A DNA stretch of 31,876 nucleotides from the NCBI GenBank assembly GCA_022560025.1, contig JAFISE010000269.1:1-31876 (forward strand), read 5' to 3'. This DNA comes from Stagonosporopsis chrysanthemi (taxonomy: Eukaryota; Ascomycota; Dothideomycetes; Pleosporales; Didymellaceae). Below are positions 1 through 11,400 of the stretch, in pieces (position 1 is the first letter of the stretch; every line of letters begins with the position of its first letter). Below the pieces are notes generated by a model. That model had not been told where the DNA came from and did not search any database. It worked only from the letters and a program-made list of their open reading frames with translations. Made by a program: the position numbers and the translations under genes.

Positions 1-97
1 CTCAAGGATTCGTCTGATATCCAAATACAACCCCAATTCGGCCTTGAAGCCATCCCATCTACCTTGAGTCCGATTGCCTGCCTACAGTGACCTCACA
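1..97. repeat. Undamaged copy of a 97-bp direct repeat
   Basis: This stretch aligns without gaps to 2297-2393. Almost every difference is C here versus T there, or G here versus A there, with one transversion noticed. This copy is therefore the unmutated version and the other the RIP-mutated one. The match stops at 97, exactly where the terminal repeat of the pogo-type element begins. The parent repeat continues left of the window, so its identity cannot be judged. Confidence 0.8.
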
Positions 98-140
98 GCA
101 AGCAAGTTAGCTACTCTACTAAGTTTGCGCAGCTTTAAAG
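98..140 (+). repeat. Left terminal inverted repeat of the pogo-type element
   Basis: The 43 bases beginning GCAAGCAAGTTAGCTAC match the reverse complement of 1854-1896 (beginning GCAAGTAAGTTAGCTAC), with a few mostly transitional differences. Confidence 0.8.
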
Positions 141-299
141 CTGCTTATTACTATAGCTCTACTGCAACGTGCTCTATTATCTTATAATTAAGCTAATATT
201 CTTCTTGCTTCTACTTCTCTTAATAGGCACTAGCTTAGTAGCTCTATGCATACTGCAGCAGTCTATAACGTTCTAAAATCTACATTTAATAACTAACGC

Positions 300-1790
300 G
301 CTAAGAAGCTTGCCTAACGCAATTGCTAGCCTAACTTAAAGAAGCTTACTTAGCTAGAAGAGAAGATAATAGTCTACTATATACTTAATCTAGATATACG
401 CAGATTTGTGCCTATATACGCAGCTATATACTAGATAGCTAATAAACTGCTAGCTATACGCAGCGTAGGCTAAGTTAAGTAGAAGTAGCTAGCTAACTTT
501 GTTAAGCGTACAGACAGTCTTAAGACGCGTTTTAATTAAGTGTACTAGGCAGAAAGCTGTATGTAAAGATCTTGTACTAATTAAGAGCTAGTTTAAGCTT
601 ATAGAGTAGATAAAAGCTAAGTACAGTATCTATAATAAAAACATCTATAACTTTAATAAGGCTAGCTTTATACTAGGTAAGATTATAATATAGCTTGTTA
701 TAATAGTATTAGAGAAGAAAGGTAGGCTAAAGTCTATTTAGCTAGGCAATTGCAAGTAAGCAACGCTAGTTGCTGCAATTAACGCTGCTAGCTAGTCTAT
801 CCTGCTGTTTCTAATCTTGACTAGCTAGTACTACCTCTTTGCTTAGTATAAGGAAGTATTAATCCTAGGCAACTAGGTAATTATAGTTAGTAACAACAGA
901 TAGACAACTAACTAGCTAGAGGTTAAGTAGCTAAAGCAATCTAACGCTTATACAAAGGCTTGTATAGTAAGAGTATATTACTTACTTATTCTTAATAGCT
1001 ATAAGAGCTATTATTCTCTTAAATTTTAAGAGCTCTGTAAGAAGAGTAATATCTATATACTCTGTATGCTACCTTACTTATTTTGCCTACTCTTGCTTCT
1101 TAATATTAGCTGCTTCTTACTACTAAAGCGCACGTATAGCTATAAGATTAAGAGCCTAATCTAGTACTAGATTAACTATATTACTAAGCTTAAGCTTCTA
1201 CTAGCTATTAAGGCAGTATATAATTAATTATTTACACTAGCTAATATATGTATAGCTTTTTAAGGCGCTTACTTTATCCTATATTAGCTATACGTTTTTT
1301 CTTAAAGCTTAATATGCAGCTACGTATACTAACTCTACTAGCTGCTCTTATAGAAGCTCTCTAAGAGGCTTGTATACTAAGTAATATATATAAGCTTAAA
1401 GCTTAATTAATACTAATATATAAGCACGTCTGTAAGTATAAGAGCTTATTACTAGTGTTAATTATTAAAGTAATTAACTAGCTTAAGAAGAGTGCTAAAG
1501 TAATAATACTATTAGCTAAGCTAATACGCAATTAGATTGCTAGTCTTAAGAAGGTAAATTAGGCAGCTTCTGCACATAGGCAGTATAAGAGAAAGCATGT
1601 AGAACACTAAGAAGTGCTAACAAAGAGAGCTAGCAAGGATATACTTACTTAATATAAGGTTAATTAGTAGATTACTTGTAATAAGCATTAGAAAAGAGAG
1701 TAATTAGGTGTTAGCTGTTAGGCTCTTACGCGCTGTACAAGGTGCAGATAGCAAGGCTATAACTTATATACGTGTAAAAAAATAGCTTAG
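300..1790 (+). pseudogene. Relic of a pogo/Fot1 DDE transposase
   Basis: Translation of the plus strand shows the family signature through many stops. A motif equivalent to YNFDE-GF appears at 646 as YNFNKASF. The second catalytic block (LILDGH-SH in the family) appears near 985-1010 as LILNSYKSYY, and a C-terminal zinc knuckle RCTRC...GYN..TC lies at 1731-1780. Both visible catalytic aspartates have become asparagine (GAx to AAx), a G-to-A transition. The DDE core keeps one frame from 646 to about 1080. The N-terminal HTH-like part and the C-terminal knuckle are out of frame with it, so small indels or an intron also exist. The enzyme would cut and paste the element at TA sites; this copy cannot. 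Limits are approximate. Confidence 0.8.
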
Positions 1791-1853
1791 TTATAGCTTA
1801 GTTTACTTCTTTAATTTCTATATATTATAGTACTATATTGTTAAGTTATATAA

Positions 1854-1896
1854 CTTTAGAGCTGTGCAAACTTAGTAAGGTAGCTAACTTACTTGC
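1854..1896 (-). repeat. Right terminal inverted repeat of the pogo-type element
   Basis: Reverse complement of the left terminal repeat at 98-140. A further partial copy of the inner motif (GCAAGTTAGCTAG on the minus strand) lies just outside, so the exact end is uncertain by about 20 bp. Confidence 0.75.
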
Positions 1897-2296
1897 CTAG
1901 CTAACTTGCTTATCTAACACGTTATATTATATTTAATAGAAAGAAAGATAGTACTTTTGTTTTTAAATTAGAATAAAGAAATTAAACGCTTATAGTAAAA
2001 AGTAGTTCTAACTTTATATTTATAAAATATTAAAGCAAGAAGCTTATATTTAAATTGCTACATAGAAGTAACTTCTAGAAATGTATATATTTGTATTTTT
2101 ACTTCTATTTAGTTATAATATAAAAGAATTTAAAATTTAATATAAATATATAAAAGTAATATCTTTTCTTTAAGTATAATATTATAATATTTCTTTCTAA
2201 TACCTCTTAGCTCTACTCTAAGTACACCTAGAGCAAGAGCTAGGCTACGCACAGGCCTTCTATATATATACTTCTATTAAATCTAGAAGCTTATAC

Positions 2297-2393
2297 TTTA
2301 AGAATTTGTCTAATATCTAAAAACAACCTTAATTTAGCTTTAAAGCTATTCTATCTACTTTAAGTCTAATTACTTACTTATAGTAACTTTATA
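2297..2393. repeat. RIP-mutated copy of the 97-bp direct repeat
   Basis: Ungapped counterpart of 1-97, offset by 2296 bases, with the transitions expected of RIP (for example CCCCAATTCG there reads CCTTAATTTA here). It shows that the transposon between the copies landed in, or beside, one copy of a longer repeat present at least twice here. Confidence 0.8.
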
Positions 2394-2896
2394 CTTATTA
2401 AGTAGTTCTTATAGTAAGATATAATAAATACTAGTATACTATTATCTATAAATCTACTACTAATATTACTATAAGTAGAGTTATATTAATATAATATTAG
2501 AAGCGCTATTCTTTAGGCAGGTTAACTACTAGTTATATATATTAATAGTAGTAGATACTTAAGAAACTAGTATATAAATAAAAATAGTCCTATAGTACTA
2601 CTAAGTTCTAAGTAAGAGTGCTTCTATATAGAAGAAAGTACTTATAAAGCTTAAAGGCATTGTATATTTAATTTAGTATTTAGCTATTACTATTAACTCT
2701 TAACGTAGCAGTATTACGTAGATTAAGAAGGGAGTAGTAATTGCTTATTAATACGTTTAGATTATCTTTTAGCTAAGCTAGACTAATATTAGAGACTAAA
2801 CGCAACTATATATTAGGCTTAGAATCTAAAAGCAGTAATAGCTAACTAAGCAGATCTTAATAAGCTAGCAAATAGGTTTAGAGTACTTAGTAGTAG

Positions 2897-2978
2897 GTAG
2901 AGGTTAGGTTAAGGTTGTATAGGCTAGAAGTAGAGGTTAGGTCAAGGTTGCATAGGCTAGGGGTAGAAGTTAGGTAAG
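2897..2978 (+). repeat. 33-bp tandem repeat, about 2.5 copies
   Basis: Units start at 2897, 2930 and 2963 (the last partial). Each begins GTAGAGGTTAGGT or a one-base variant. Differences between units are C/T and G/A, so it is an old minisatellite diversified by the same mutation process. Related GTAGAGGTTAGG-like text recurs in the inverted repeat at 3426-3491. Confidence 0.7.
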
Positions 2979-3168
2979 AGTACCTTTAGCGTAAGTAGAG
3001 GTAGAAGTTAAGTTGCACAGACCTAGGTTAGAGTTAAGTTAGAAGTACCTACTAGAGTACGTAAATTAAAGTTATAATAAATAGCTTATCTTGCTACAGA
3101 ATAACTCTGTTAAGGTAAGCCTACTACAGTATATAATAATAGGCAGTAATAATTAGCCTTCTTACTAT

Positions 3169-3293
3169 TGTTAGGACCTAGCCTAAGCTGCTAAGCTAAA
3201 CAAGCACTAAAAAGGTTAACAGTACTTACAGACTGTAAGTACAGGCTCAGAGCAGTACTATATTGTTACTGTCAGCCTAGCTAGGGTCTAACA
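3169..3293. repeat. Nested inverted repeat with a perfect 9-bp palindrome at its centre
   Basis: Outer arms lie at 3169-3190 and 3273-3293 (TGTTAGG..CTAG..CTG against its reverse complement, imperfect). A perfect inner palindrome (GTACTTACA, 3-base spacer, TGTAAGTAC) lies at 3222-3242. Both share a centre near 3231. The flanking ten-mer CCTAACAGCT occurs twice just downstream. This may be the terminus or the whole of a small non-autonomous element, or a hairpin inside a dead one. Confidence 0.55.
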
Positions 3294-3425
3294 GTCTACA
3301 GCCTAACAGCTAAAGGCCTAACAGCTATAAGATAAAATCTTCTACAATATTAGTGCAACCTCTACTCTACTTTAACTCTAAGTAGAGATAACCTAACCTT
3401 TACCTACTTAGCATTAAATTAGTGT

Positions 3426-3491
3426 AGGTAGGGGCTAGATAGGGGTTAAGTACTGTTACGTGCTACTCTAACCCCTACCTAACCTCTACCT
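3426..3491. repeat. Inverted repeat with 23-bp arms and 20-base loop
   Basis: Arms at 3426-3448 and 3469-3491 pair with three transitional mismatches; the core is AGGGGTTA against TAACCCCT. Mismatches of the C/T type fit RIP acting on an originally better palindrome. Confidence 0.65.
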
Positions 3492-3794
3492 ATTTGCTAG
3501 CCTATATCCTAAGCAAGAGTAATCTAGCCTTACACTACCTAGCGCAAATTAACTAGAGTAAGCTCTTATTAGATTTAATAGGTGTTTAATAAGTTTAATA
3601 AATAGATGTAATAATTAATAAATTCTGTAGTTTGCAGTGCTCTACAGACTGTTAATATTTCCTACTGTTCTACATTTTTAAATAAAAGGTGCCTTTTTCT
3701 CTCTGTGTAATTACACCTAAGCCCCTTGTGTAACAATTATACTGCACGCCAGCCTTAGTCTTGTTAGGTCAATCGCATTGATTGCTAGCCTTCG

Positions 3795-5757
3795 GCTCAC
3801 AGAGTTGTAAATCTGACAGCTCTATAGCCTAATATGTAAGCTTCTGCCTATTATTAGACTATTTAATTAAGCTAGTAGCTATTATGTTGTTTTAAATAAC
3901 AGTCCTATAAGCTTGTAGGTTTAATATTCAATTAATAGGGGAGCTGCTTCTAAGTACTATAAATTAATCCTACAGCTTAGCAACTTGGTCGCTCAGATAT
4001 TCTGCCTAGCTAGCTTGATGCTCGTGTACAGCAAAGTGCAGTACTAGGAGCTAAGCTATCTTAACTAAAGCAGAGAGATTAGAGGTAGCTGTTACTACTT
4101 CTTCGAAGCCTGTACGCTCTTTGTTGATGCTATTTACAGCAAGGAATGCGACTGTAATGCTATCAGTGAGCCTGCCATAAATCTTATGATCAAGGAGTGA
4201 GATGCAGAGCTGCAGACAAGCTGTCTAGTCTTGCTCAGTGACACTACTAGAAGGCTCTAGGTCTGGCACATTTTGCCTTATCCGATACTCTGGGCTATCC
4301 TCTTCTTCAATAGGCTGTGCGTCAGATAGGACAGGCGATGGATTGTACTCTGAAACTGAACATTCGCTATAGTGGCTGCCTAGATCGCGGTCCTTTTCTT
4401 GATGCTCTTCACAGAATGAAGGGAGAGCGGAATGGTGCTGGCGCTGCTGCTGGAGACTGCAGTGAAGTGATTGGAGACCAGGTAAAGATAGTAAAGAGAG
4501 TTAGGGTGGCGGCAAGCAAGCTGAGGACGATTGACCTGCAGACTGAGCAGAACGGCTGGTTGGAGATTCTACTAGTGCGCCTGCAGTAATAGAAGGCGGG
4601 AGTTCCGCAAGTGCTTGCTGTTGCTGGGGTGTTAACTGGTAGTGGACATCAGGGCCCTGTTGAAGCACAGTAAGCCGGTAGACAAAACTCAGCAGCTTAC
4701 GCCACACTGCCTTGTACTTTCTATCCACGAGCTTTGTATGGAGGGGCCGTTTGAAAGATCTGCCAGCTACAAAGCTATTCACTCGGTGCAACATGAAGGG
4801 GTTGATCTTGTCTTCTTCTAGAACCTGCGCACGAGCAGCCTCTACAACCGCGTCAAACTCCCTGTAAAGTGCAGTCAGGCCAGGCTCGGTAGCTGAAGGT
4901 GGGTTAAGTAGCTGCGCTACTGTATGCAGTGGGTAGCCTTCGAGATATGTAGCCCAGCCTGTCTTCTCTATTCAAGGGGAGATGTGGACTGGATACTTTC
5001 GGCTGGTGGCTGCCTGGTAAAGGGTTTTCCTTCGACGTGCCTGCGCCAACCGAGCCTCTAGATCCACCCAGGTCTGGTTGGCAGCTGGCTTTGCTGATGA
5101 AGAAGACTTAATCTAGAGGCAAGAGCCGTGCAAAGACACCCGCCAGAGGCAGTTAGCCTGGCCCTTGTTGCGAAGGCGCTGAGCTGGCACGTCTTCCTCC
5201 TACGGTAGCTTCTCTCCCTCCTTTAAGGCAATTATATGCCCTTATTTAGGCTGCAAGCCCTAGCCATGTAAATTACAGCAGTGAGCACGCATAGATGTGA
5301 TGCGTTCAATAAGAAAGGCGCAGCGCTCGCCAGTAACAGCATCGTTGAGGCTGCACTGGAGGACTTGGTGGACGGGTAGCTCAGGAATAGGAGTTGGCGG
5401 CAAAGTGCTTGCTTGAAGGGGTTGGTGGCGGTATGCCGTTGCGTTAGGCTCTGTGTGTATGTGAAGGGGTAGGGTCTCTTCGTAGATAGCTTCGCAAGCA
5501 CGAAGGAAGTCACATAAGTCTTTTCTATTGTAGGCGTGGTTACTGCTTCTGCTAAATTGAAACGGTAGCAGCTTAGTAGGAATAGCGATTCGGCCGGTCC
5601 GGCAAAGCAGAAATCCGCCAACAGGATGCTTAATGTAAGTGACTAGGTCAAGTAGACGCGCAGCGCGCTCTTTTTGCAGCTTAGAGATAGTAGACACAGA
5701 ACAATATTTAACTTTCGCAAAAAGAAAGGCAGACGGTAATAGTGTTTCCTTTCGCAT
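3795..5757 (-). pseudogene. Relic resembling the N-terminal half of a telomere-linked RecQ-helicase/DUF3505-type protein
   Basis: Reading from the ATG at 5757 on the minus strand, one frame runs to about 4500 with stops near 5242, 5224, 5199, 5116 and 4972. The sequence resembles a multicopy fungal family often annotated as telomere-associated RecQ helicase or DUF3505/C2H2 protein. It shows zinc-knuckle-like blocks (GFLLCRTGRIAIPT and QCSLND..RCAF..H...H), then GWATYLEGYPLHTVAQLLNP, INPFMLHRVNSFVAGR, FKRPLHTK and FVYRL. After a frame change the similarity resumes at about 4200 (LLDHKIYGRLTDSI, FLAVNSINKERTGFEE) and fades near 3795. The stops are TAG/TAA/TGA-type codons explainable by C-to-T or G-to-A. 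No helicase motifs are present, so the gene was cut before that domain. The family assignment is from memory of conserved strings, not a search. Confidence 0.6.
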
Positions 5758-5931
5758 TGTAGTCTAAATTTCCCCTTTACTTGTGCGAAGCAAAGAGCGC
5801 TAGGCTTCTTCTTACAGATATATCAGCATAACCCTCACCTACGCACAGAAGATTTACATGTTTAATTCTTTTGCGCACAGACAAATTCAAAGACGAACAG
5901 TGCAAATGTTATAACATAACTGTTAGTGCTG

Positions 5932-6505
5932 CTAGTCTACAGTATAAGTGCTTTTGTAGTGCGCCTTGATAAGCCTTTTTATAGCGCTATGTCTATTCTG
6001 TGATGCTAGTTTAAGCGATCTTCTGTATTGCGTATCACCCTTCCTTTGGAGATTGACACCAGCATTAAGCAGTAACTGTACCATGTCTATACGTTCGTGC
6101 TCTACAGCTCCCTCTAATGCTGTTCTTCCTTCCTTAAAGCACCAGCGGCATTTGCATCTGCACCAGCATCAAGAAGTTTTGTCGCTATTCTGACGTGACC
6201 ATAGAGAGCAGTGACTTGTAGTGCTGTTGCCTCAGCATACTGACCGGCTAGAGCGTTAACGTTCGCGCCAGCATTAAGAAGGATCTGGACGAGCTCAATG
6301 TTGCCGCTCTTAGCTGCTGCTTGGAGGGCTATCCTTCCATAATAGCCTGCTGGCAGGGCATTGACGTCTGCACCAGCATTGAGGAGGATCTGAACAAGCT
6401 CAATGTTGGCCATCTTTACAACATAATGTAGAGCAGCTTGCCCATGCAATGTCAAGTTAGGGTTTGCTCCTGCTTTAAGACACAGTTGTACAATAAGCTT
6501 GTGTC
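5932..6505 (-). pseudogene. Ankyrin-repeat relic, probably the C-terminal end of a larger ankyrin protein
   Basis: From about 6505 downward the minus strand encodes consecutive ankyrin units with the typical IELVQILLNAGADVNA and TALQ.AA cores. One open stretch (6455-6114) ends by frameshift near 6140, after which the adjacent frame continues with RTALEGAVEHERIDMVQLLL and ends at TAG 5932. At least four repeats are visible. Similarity stops abruptly near 6505, so the upstream part of the gene is missing. Ankyrin tails of this style are common on fungal NACHT-type NLRs and related proteins; which protein this tail belonged to is inference. The frameshift and missing N-terminus make it non-functional. 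Confidence 0.75.
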
Positions 6506-6607
6506 ACGGTTGAGGGCATCTCCTGCCTCACGTGCAGTTGCACCTCACCTCTAGTGAGACGAGGCTGCCTCTCCTGCACTAGCGCTGTTCACAGCTACCC
6601 ATGTATA
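6506..6607. other. Short unassigned segment between the ankyrin relic and the LINE
   Basis: About 100 bases of normal composition. It continued directly into 12710 onward before the LINE inserted, because the 13-bp target duplication joins the two sides. Confidence 0.5.
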
Positions 6608-6620
6608 CATACTGTTCGTA
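6608..6620 (+). repeat. Target-site duplication, left copy (13 bp)
   Basis: CATACTGTTCGTA, identical to 12697-12709 on the far side of the LINE. Adjacent bases differ on both sides, so the duplication is exactly 13 bp, a normal length for target-primed reverse transcription. Confidence 0.9.
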
Positions 6621-6768
6621 CCCCCAAACACCAATCTTTTGATTTTTGGGTTACCCTTCTAGGAGCCCTAAAAATCACACCATCCAAACAAGCTCGCTGC
6701 GCTGATTCTAGGCGTGCCTCTAACGTCCACCTAGGCCCCTGCGCTGACGCGCAGAGGAGCCTAACAGG

Positions 6769-8442
6769 ATGGCAGAGACACCCTCTTCTTGCCACACAGG
6801 GTCGCTAGACCCTGTAGTTCCCTAGCAGCTCTATACACGCGCCCTAAGACAGCCTTAGCAGGACCTGCTTTACTCTGCACCCCCTCTAAGCAGCTAGAAC
6901 CCTGGTAGGGGCACTCCTAAACCTTATACCTTTAATGCAGTTTAACGCTATATTAATAAGACTTAGAAAATTGCTAAGCTCTAGAATATAATTACTACTG
7001 CCTTTGCAGCAGCAGTTAATTAATATACTAAGAGCTACACAAACCTGCAAGAAGCTAAGATTACAGAAGAGCTGTAGCAAAGGGTTATCTAGGCTCTAAC
7101 TACCCTCCTTTCCCTTAGCGTCTCTCCCTTAAGCTCTTGCTAGAGCAGCAACACTGCGCGCAGCAACTAGAGGAGCTAAGAATCTAGACGCTGCTCTTAG
7201 GCAGACGTAGCTTAAGACTTCTAAATCCTAAAGACAGGCTGCAATTAACCTCTGCCCCCTGCTAGGGCTCTACACTACCCTCTAGCTAAGCTAAAAGAAG
7301 ACTACTAAATTTTTATAGCAGTATCTAACCTAGCAATACAACTAAAGCAACCTTCTCTCTTTGCAGTAAGACAGGCACTATGCAGGAATATAGGCTGTAT
7401 TACGCTCTAGGATATTTCTACTGCAGCACTAGTTAAAACAAGATAGGCTATTACTCTAGCTAGCAAGGCAATTTAGGACTAGCTTATAACCTAAGAGAAC
7501 TAAGATTATATACTTAGAGCTCTAGAAGGTAACGCAGTTTAACTCCTAGAGCGCTAGATTAACTACGCTGTGCAAGGAGTACCTAGCTCCTTCTAGACCC
7601 TAGAAGAGACAGAGATACCTACTACTACCTAACTAGTTAAAGAAGAAGTCTACTTACAGACAAGAAAGCAGCTAGCTAGCTGCAGACTCTTACAACATAG
7701 AGCTAACAATTAAGGCCTTACTACCTAGATTGTCTCTTATAAAGAGCTAGTTAGAGCGTTTAGGCTCTTTAGTACTAGCTAGTTCTTAAAAGAGATTAAT
7801 AAGCATCCTACTATCTAGCAACACAACTTAGGCTGTTAGAGCTTCTGCAACTTAGCTTAGTGTACTTAGATAGCCTGCTGCGTTTACTACAGCAACTGTA
7901 TAGACAGACACTAAGGCTAGTACAGAGAGAAGTGCTCTTACAAAGCCTCTTGCGCTAACTACTATAGCCTATACCTAGCTAGCTACTCTAACTGCTCTGC
8001 AGCCTCTTGCTAGGTTAACAGGCACATTATTAAACTTACAAAGGCTAAGCTAAAAGCTATCTACTGTATAGGTAAGATAGTATAGCAGCACCTATACTAA
8101 ACTGTTAAAGAGACCCTCTAACAGTTAACCTCTTAACTAAAAGCTGCCTAGTAAGAGACTACAGAGCTAGCAGCTCTTTATACTCTAGTACAAAGGCTTA
8201 AAACAGCTACAGCACAGAGGTACAAAATAGTTATAGCTTCTAGAGCTGCTGCTCTTCTTACACTTGTGCTAACTAACAGCAGAATAAAGAGACTAAGGCA
8301 GGCTGCTATAGGCTAGAGAAGCTTAAATATAGGGCAACTGTTAGCTAGCAGCCTTTGCCCTTAACTAACTATCTACACTAACTTGTCTACCTTAGAGAAG
8401 GAAGACGTTAGTATAAGCAATAACCTACTATCTTTATGCTAG
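6769..8442 (+). pseudogene. LINE ORF1 (gag-like protein) with RIP stops
   Basis: The ATG at 6769 opens a frame (557 codons to TAG 8440-8442) that contains many TAG/TAA codons but no net frameshift to the zinc-knuckle region. From 7831 the frame gives a cysteine-rich array, GC.SFCNLA.C......C, then EKCSYKASCANYYSLY, then SNCSAAS. This corresponds to the tandem CCHC knuckles that end Tad1-type gag proteins and bind the element RNA. The start is supported by its position just after the undamaged leader. The end overlaps the ORF2 ATG by 7 bases (ATGCTAG), although the terminal TAG might itself be a mutated codon. Confidence 0.8.
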
Positions 8443-11400
8443 AACACTTTTACAATACTCTAGCCTTTAGTAGGTATTAACAACCTAGCCTCTGTATATA
8501 CTAAGCTAACATTAGAAGATACTTACTTTAGTATATTACACTACTAGAAACAGCTTATTAGAAAGGTATAGATATTGTGTGCGTTTAGGAGCCCTTTACA
8601 TGCGCTAAATCTAGAACCTCTACCTATCCTAGCTTTAAGTACGCTGTACCTATTAGCACTTAGGACAACTCTAATACGCTAGGCTCTACCTGCCCTAGAG
8701 TAATAATATACATCTGCAAAGGATTACACTTATACTATTAAGCTAGAGAGAGCCTTAATTACCTAGATATACTATAAGTAGTAGTAAACAGAATCTTTAT
8801 ACTTAACTGCTACAGGTATCTTTACACTCTAGACGTTATATAATACGTCTCCTGTCTTATACTCTTACTACTATGCCTTATAGGGGGAGACTTTAACACT
8901 AGATACAAATTATTTAAGCTTACTATTACTGTAGCTAATAAAGAGATAGAGCTTGCTAGGTAGGCTTCTAATACCTCTATAGACTACATTAAGATACTAG
9001 GGCAGCTTACGTACAGTGCTAGCTACGTTCTAGATCTTACCTTTTCTAACATCTTATTTGCCTAGTCTGCTGTTAACGCTAATATGCACAGCAGCTTAGA
9101 CTATAAGATAATAGTAACCTCTATCCCTGTCTCTACACTAGGCTCTTAGCACCTTAAGCAGTACTACTACAGAGTTCTAGAAGCAAACCTACTTAAGTTT
9201 ACTAGGCTAGTAGAGATAGAAGTCTAGAACATCCTAGACCTGCTAGCTACACAGGAGACATTACAGCTTAATAAGTGTATTAAGCTGCTTACAGAGACTA
9301 TAGAGTACGTAATATAGATAGTAGGCAGAAGCGTCTGCAAAAAAGGCTGCGCTGCACTATAATAGACAGAGGAGTGCAAAGCAGCCTACTAAGTCTACAA
9401 ATAAGCGCGTTAGCTATGCTCTAGCTGTCTACCTAAAGAGAGACAGACCTTTAAGACTACAGTCTAACAAGCAAAGAGGTAGTATTAGAGACATGTAATT
9501 AACAATATTAAGCATAACAAAGACCTATTTAAGATTATTGCCTAGCACAAGCTTATGCTAGAGAACTAAGACGCTCTGCTTATAGTAAATAACGCAACTA
9601 TATTAGACCCCCTAGAGAAGGCAGAGGCTCTTAGAGAAGAAGTCCTTAACTAGTTTAGAGTAGAAGACAACCTTAGCTACTTCCTAGAGGAGACTGCAGC
9701 GTTGCTCCTATAGAGCACACACATCTTACTAGAAGAGACTAAGTAAAACATAATAAGAGTCTTAAACACCTTACTAGGCACTAATTACTGTACTGTACGC
9801 CTACTCTGTGCCTACTAGACCTATGTAGCAGAGCTTATACAAAAGATCTACTAGCAATACTTGCAGCTTAGTTACTTCTTAGCACAATAGAAGCTTGCAG
9901 AGGTAATAATAATACTAAAGGTAAAGAAACTAGATTAGACATCGCTCTGCTCTTAGAGACCTATAGTGCTTTTCTCCTGTATTAGAAAAGAACTTAAGCA
10001 GACAGTAGCTAGACAAATAGCTTAGACTGCTATAACACACAAGATTCTTAGCCCTTAGCATAGCAGTACTCTTTTAAAGCACTCTGCAGCAGACCTAACA
10101 GTAGTGTTTACTTATAATACAAAAGTAGTATAGGCACTAAGGTAGCACATTATAATAGTTACTCTAGACGTGCAGAAAGCTTTTAATACCTTTTTTAAAA
10201 ATTACCTACTGCACTAGATAGCTTAGCAGGGCTAGCTGTAAGAGACCCTGCTCTTTGTAGACTCCTTCCTTACTAAACACAGGGTTTAAGTCTGCCTTAG
10301 CTAGGTAACTACTCCTAGCTACCTAGTTGCCTGCAGCACACCTTAAGGCTTGCTACTCTTGCCTGTCCTATACACACTGTACTTAGCAGAGCTCTTCTCT
10401 ATAGACACAGAATAGAGGTTTAGGTACGCTAATAATATATGCCTATACTAAGCCTTACACTCTATAGACAATAACGTTAAGCTTCTAGTAGTAGACTTAA
10501 GGCAGATCCTAGCATAGAGAGACGCAAACAAGGTTACCTTTGCTCTAGAAAAGTAAGAAATAATTTACCTAACTAGACAACGTAGCAGCTACGCCCTTCT
10601 TTATATAGTAGACAAGCAGCTTATAATCTACCTAATCTTCTTAGGTAGAGAGTACAGTTAGCCTGCCCTGCAGTAGCTAGGAGTCTAGTTTAATTACAGA
10701 CTTACCTTTTAACGCTATATTGCTACACGCACTGCAAAAGCTGCTAAGGTAGCCTACTATATACGCAGCCTAGCTAGAACTACCTACAGGCCTCTAGCTA
10801 GCTTACTTTACAAAGCTACTATTGCCTGTGTGTACTTATTACTTTTCTATAGGACTAAATACTAGTACAGAGGTAGTACTAAACAAGTATAAGACTTTAA
10901 AATAGACAAACTACAAGTAGTTAGTACTTATATTAGGTAGTATATAGCTGCTATAGACAAGACACTAGCTATAGCAGCAAGAGGCATCTTGCTAGCCTAG
11001 AGAACAACTCCTACAGCTGCACTCTTCTAAGATACTAGACTGCTACTAGCAGCAGTAGTACTAAAAGAAGCTAAACTTAGATTTACAGTGCACCTGTGCA
11101 CTATAGATGTAGACTACCTTCTAACTAAGCACACAGAAGCACACATAATAACTAAAGGCGTAAAGACTAGACAGGTCTAGCAAGTTTAGACTAAAGTATA
11201 ACAGATAGCGTCTTTCCTACTAGAGATCTTTAGAGCTATACTTACAGCGCTTTACTACTTAGCTAGCTGCTATATAGATCTAACGCTTAGAATAGATAAA
11301 AAGACTACTGCTAAGGCCTTCTATAAATAGTAGGCCTAGCTCCTACTATTAGATGTTACTATCTTCTTAGATAGTTCTAAACAGTATACAAAAGAAAGAG

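Larger units (their letters stand above)
98..1896 (+). mobile_element. Fot1/pogo-type DNA transposon, RIP-degraded
   Basis: The element is bounded by inverted repeats of about 43 bp (98-140 and 1854-1896) and is about 1.8 kb long, the usual size for fungal Fot1/pogo elements of the Tc1/mariner superfamily. The inside encodes a recognisable but dead transposase on the plus strand. TCA, CCA, TGA and TGG are essentially absent inside, while the sequence directly left of position 98 is normal, so the mutated zone begins at the element edge. A TA target duplication cannot be confirmed because the right flank is also mutated. It is not autonomous. Confidence 0.8.
1897..3750. other. AT-rich, RIP-mutated repeat debris without a recognisable gene
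   Basis: No open frame of useful length and no protein family could be recognised on either strand. The stretch carries the same depletion of TCA/CCA/TGA/TGG as the neighbouring transposons, so it is probably former transposon sequence. It contains the mutated 97-bp repeat, a short 33-bp tandem repeat and two inverted repeats listed separately. Mutation weakens after about 3690, where normal trinucleotides return. Confidence 0.65.

Noticed and set aside
5232..5621. Second minus-strand frame of 129 codons overlapping the helicase-like relic
   Set aside because: It is an alternative frame of the relic; only the 5757-5260 frame continues into the conserved family blocks.
6554..6808. Open frames across the LINE left end
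   Set aside because: They cross the target-site duplication and the LINE leader; no conserved protein text is present.
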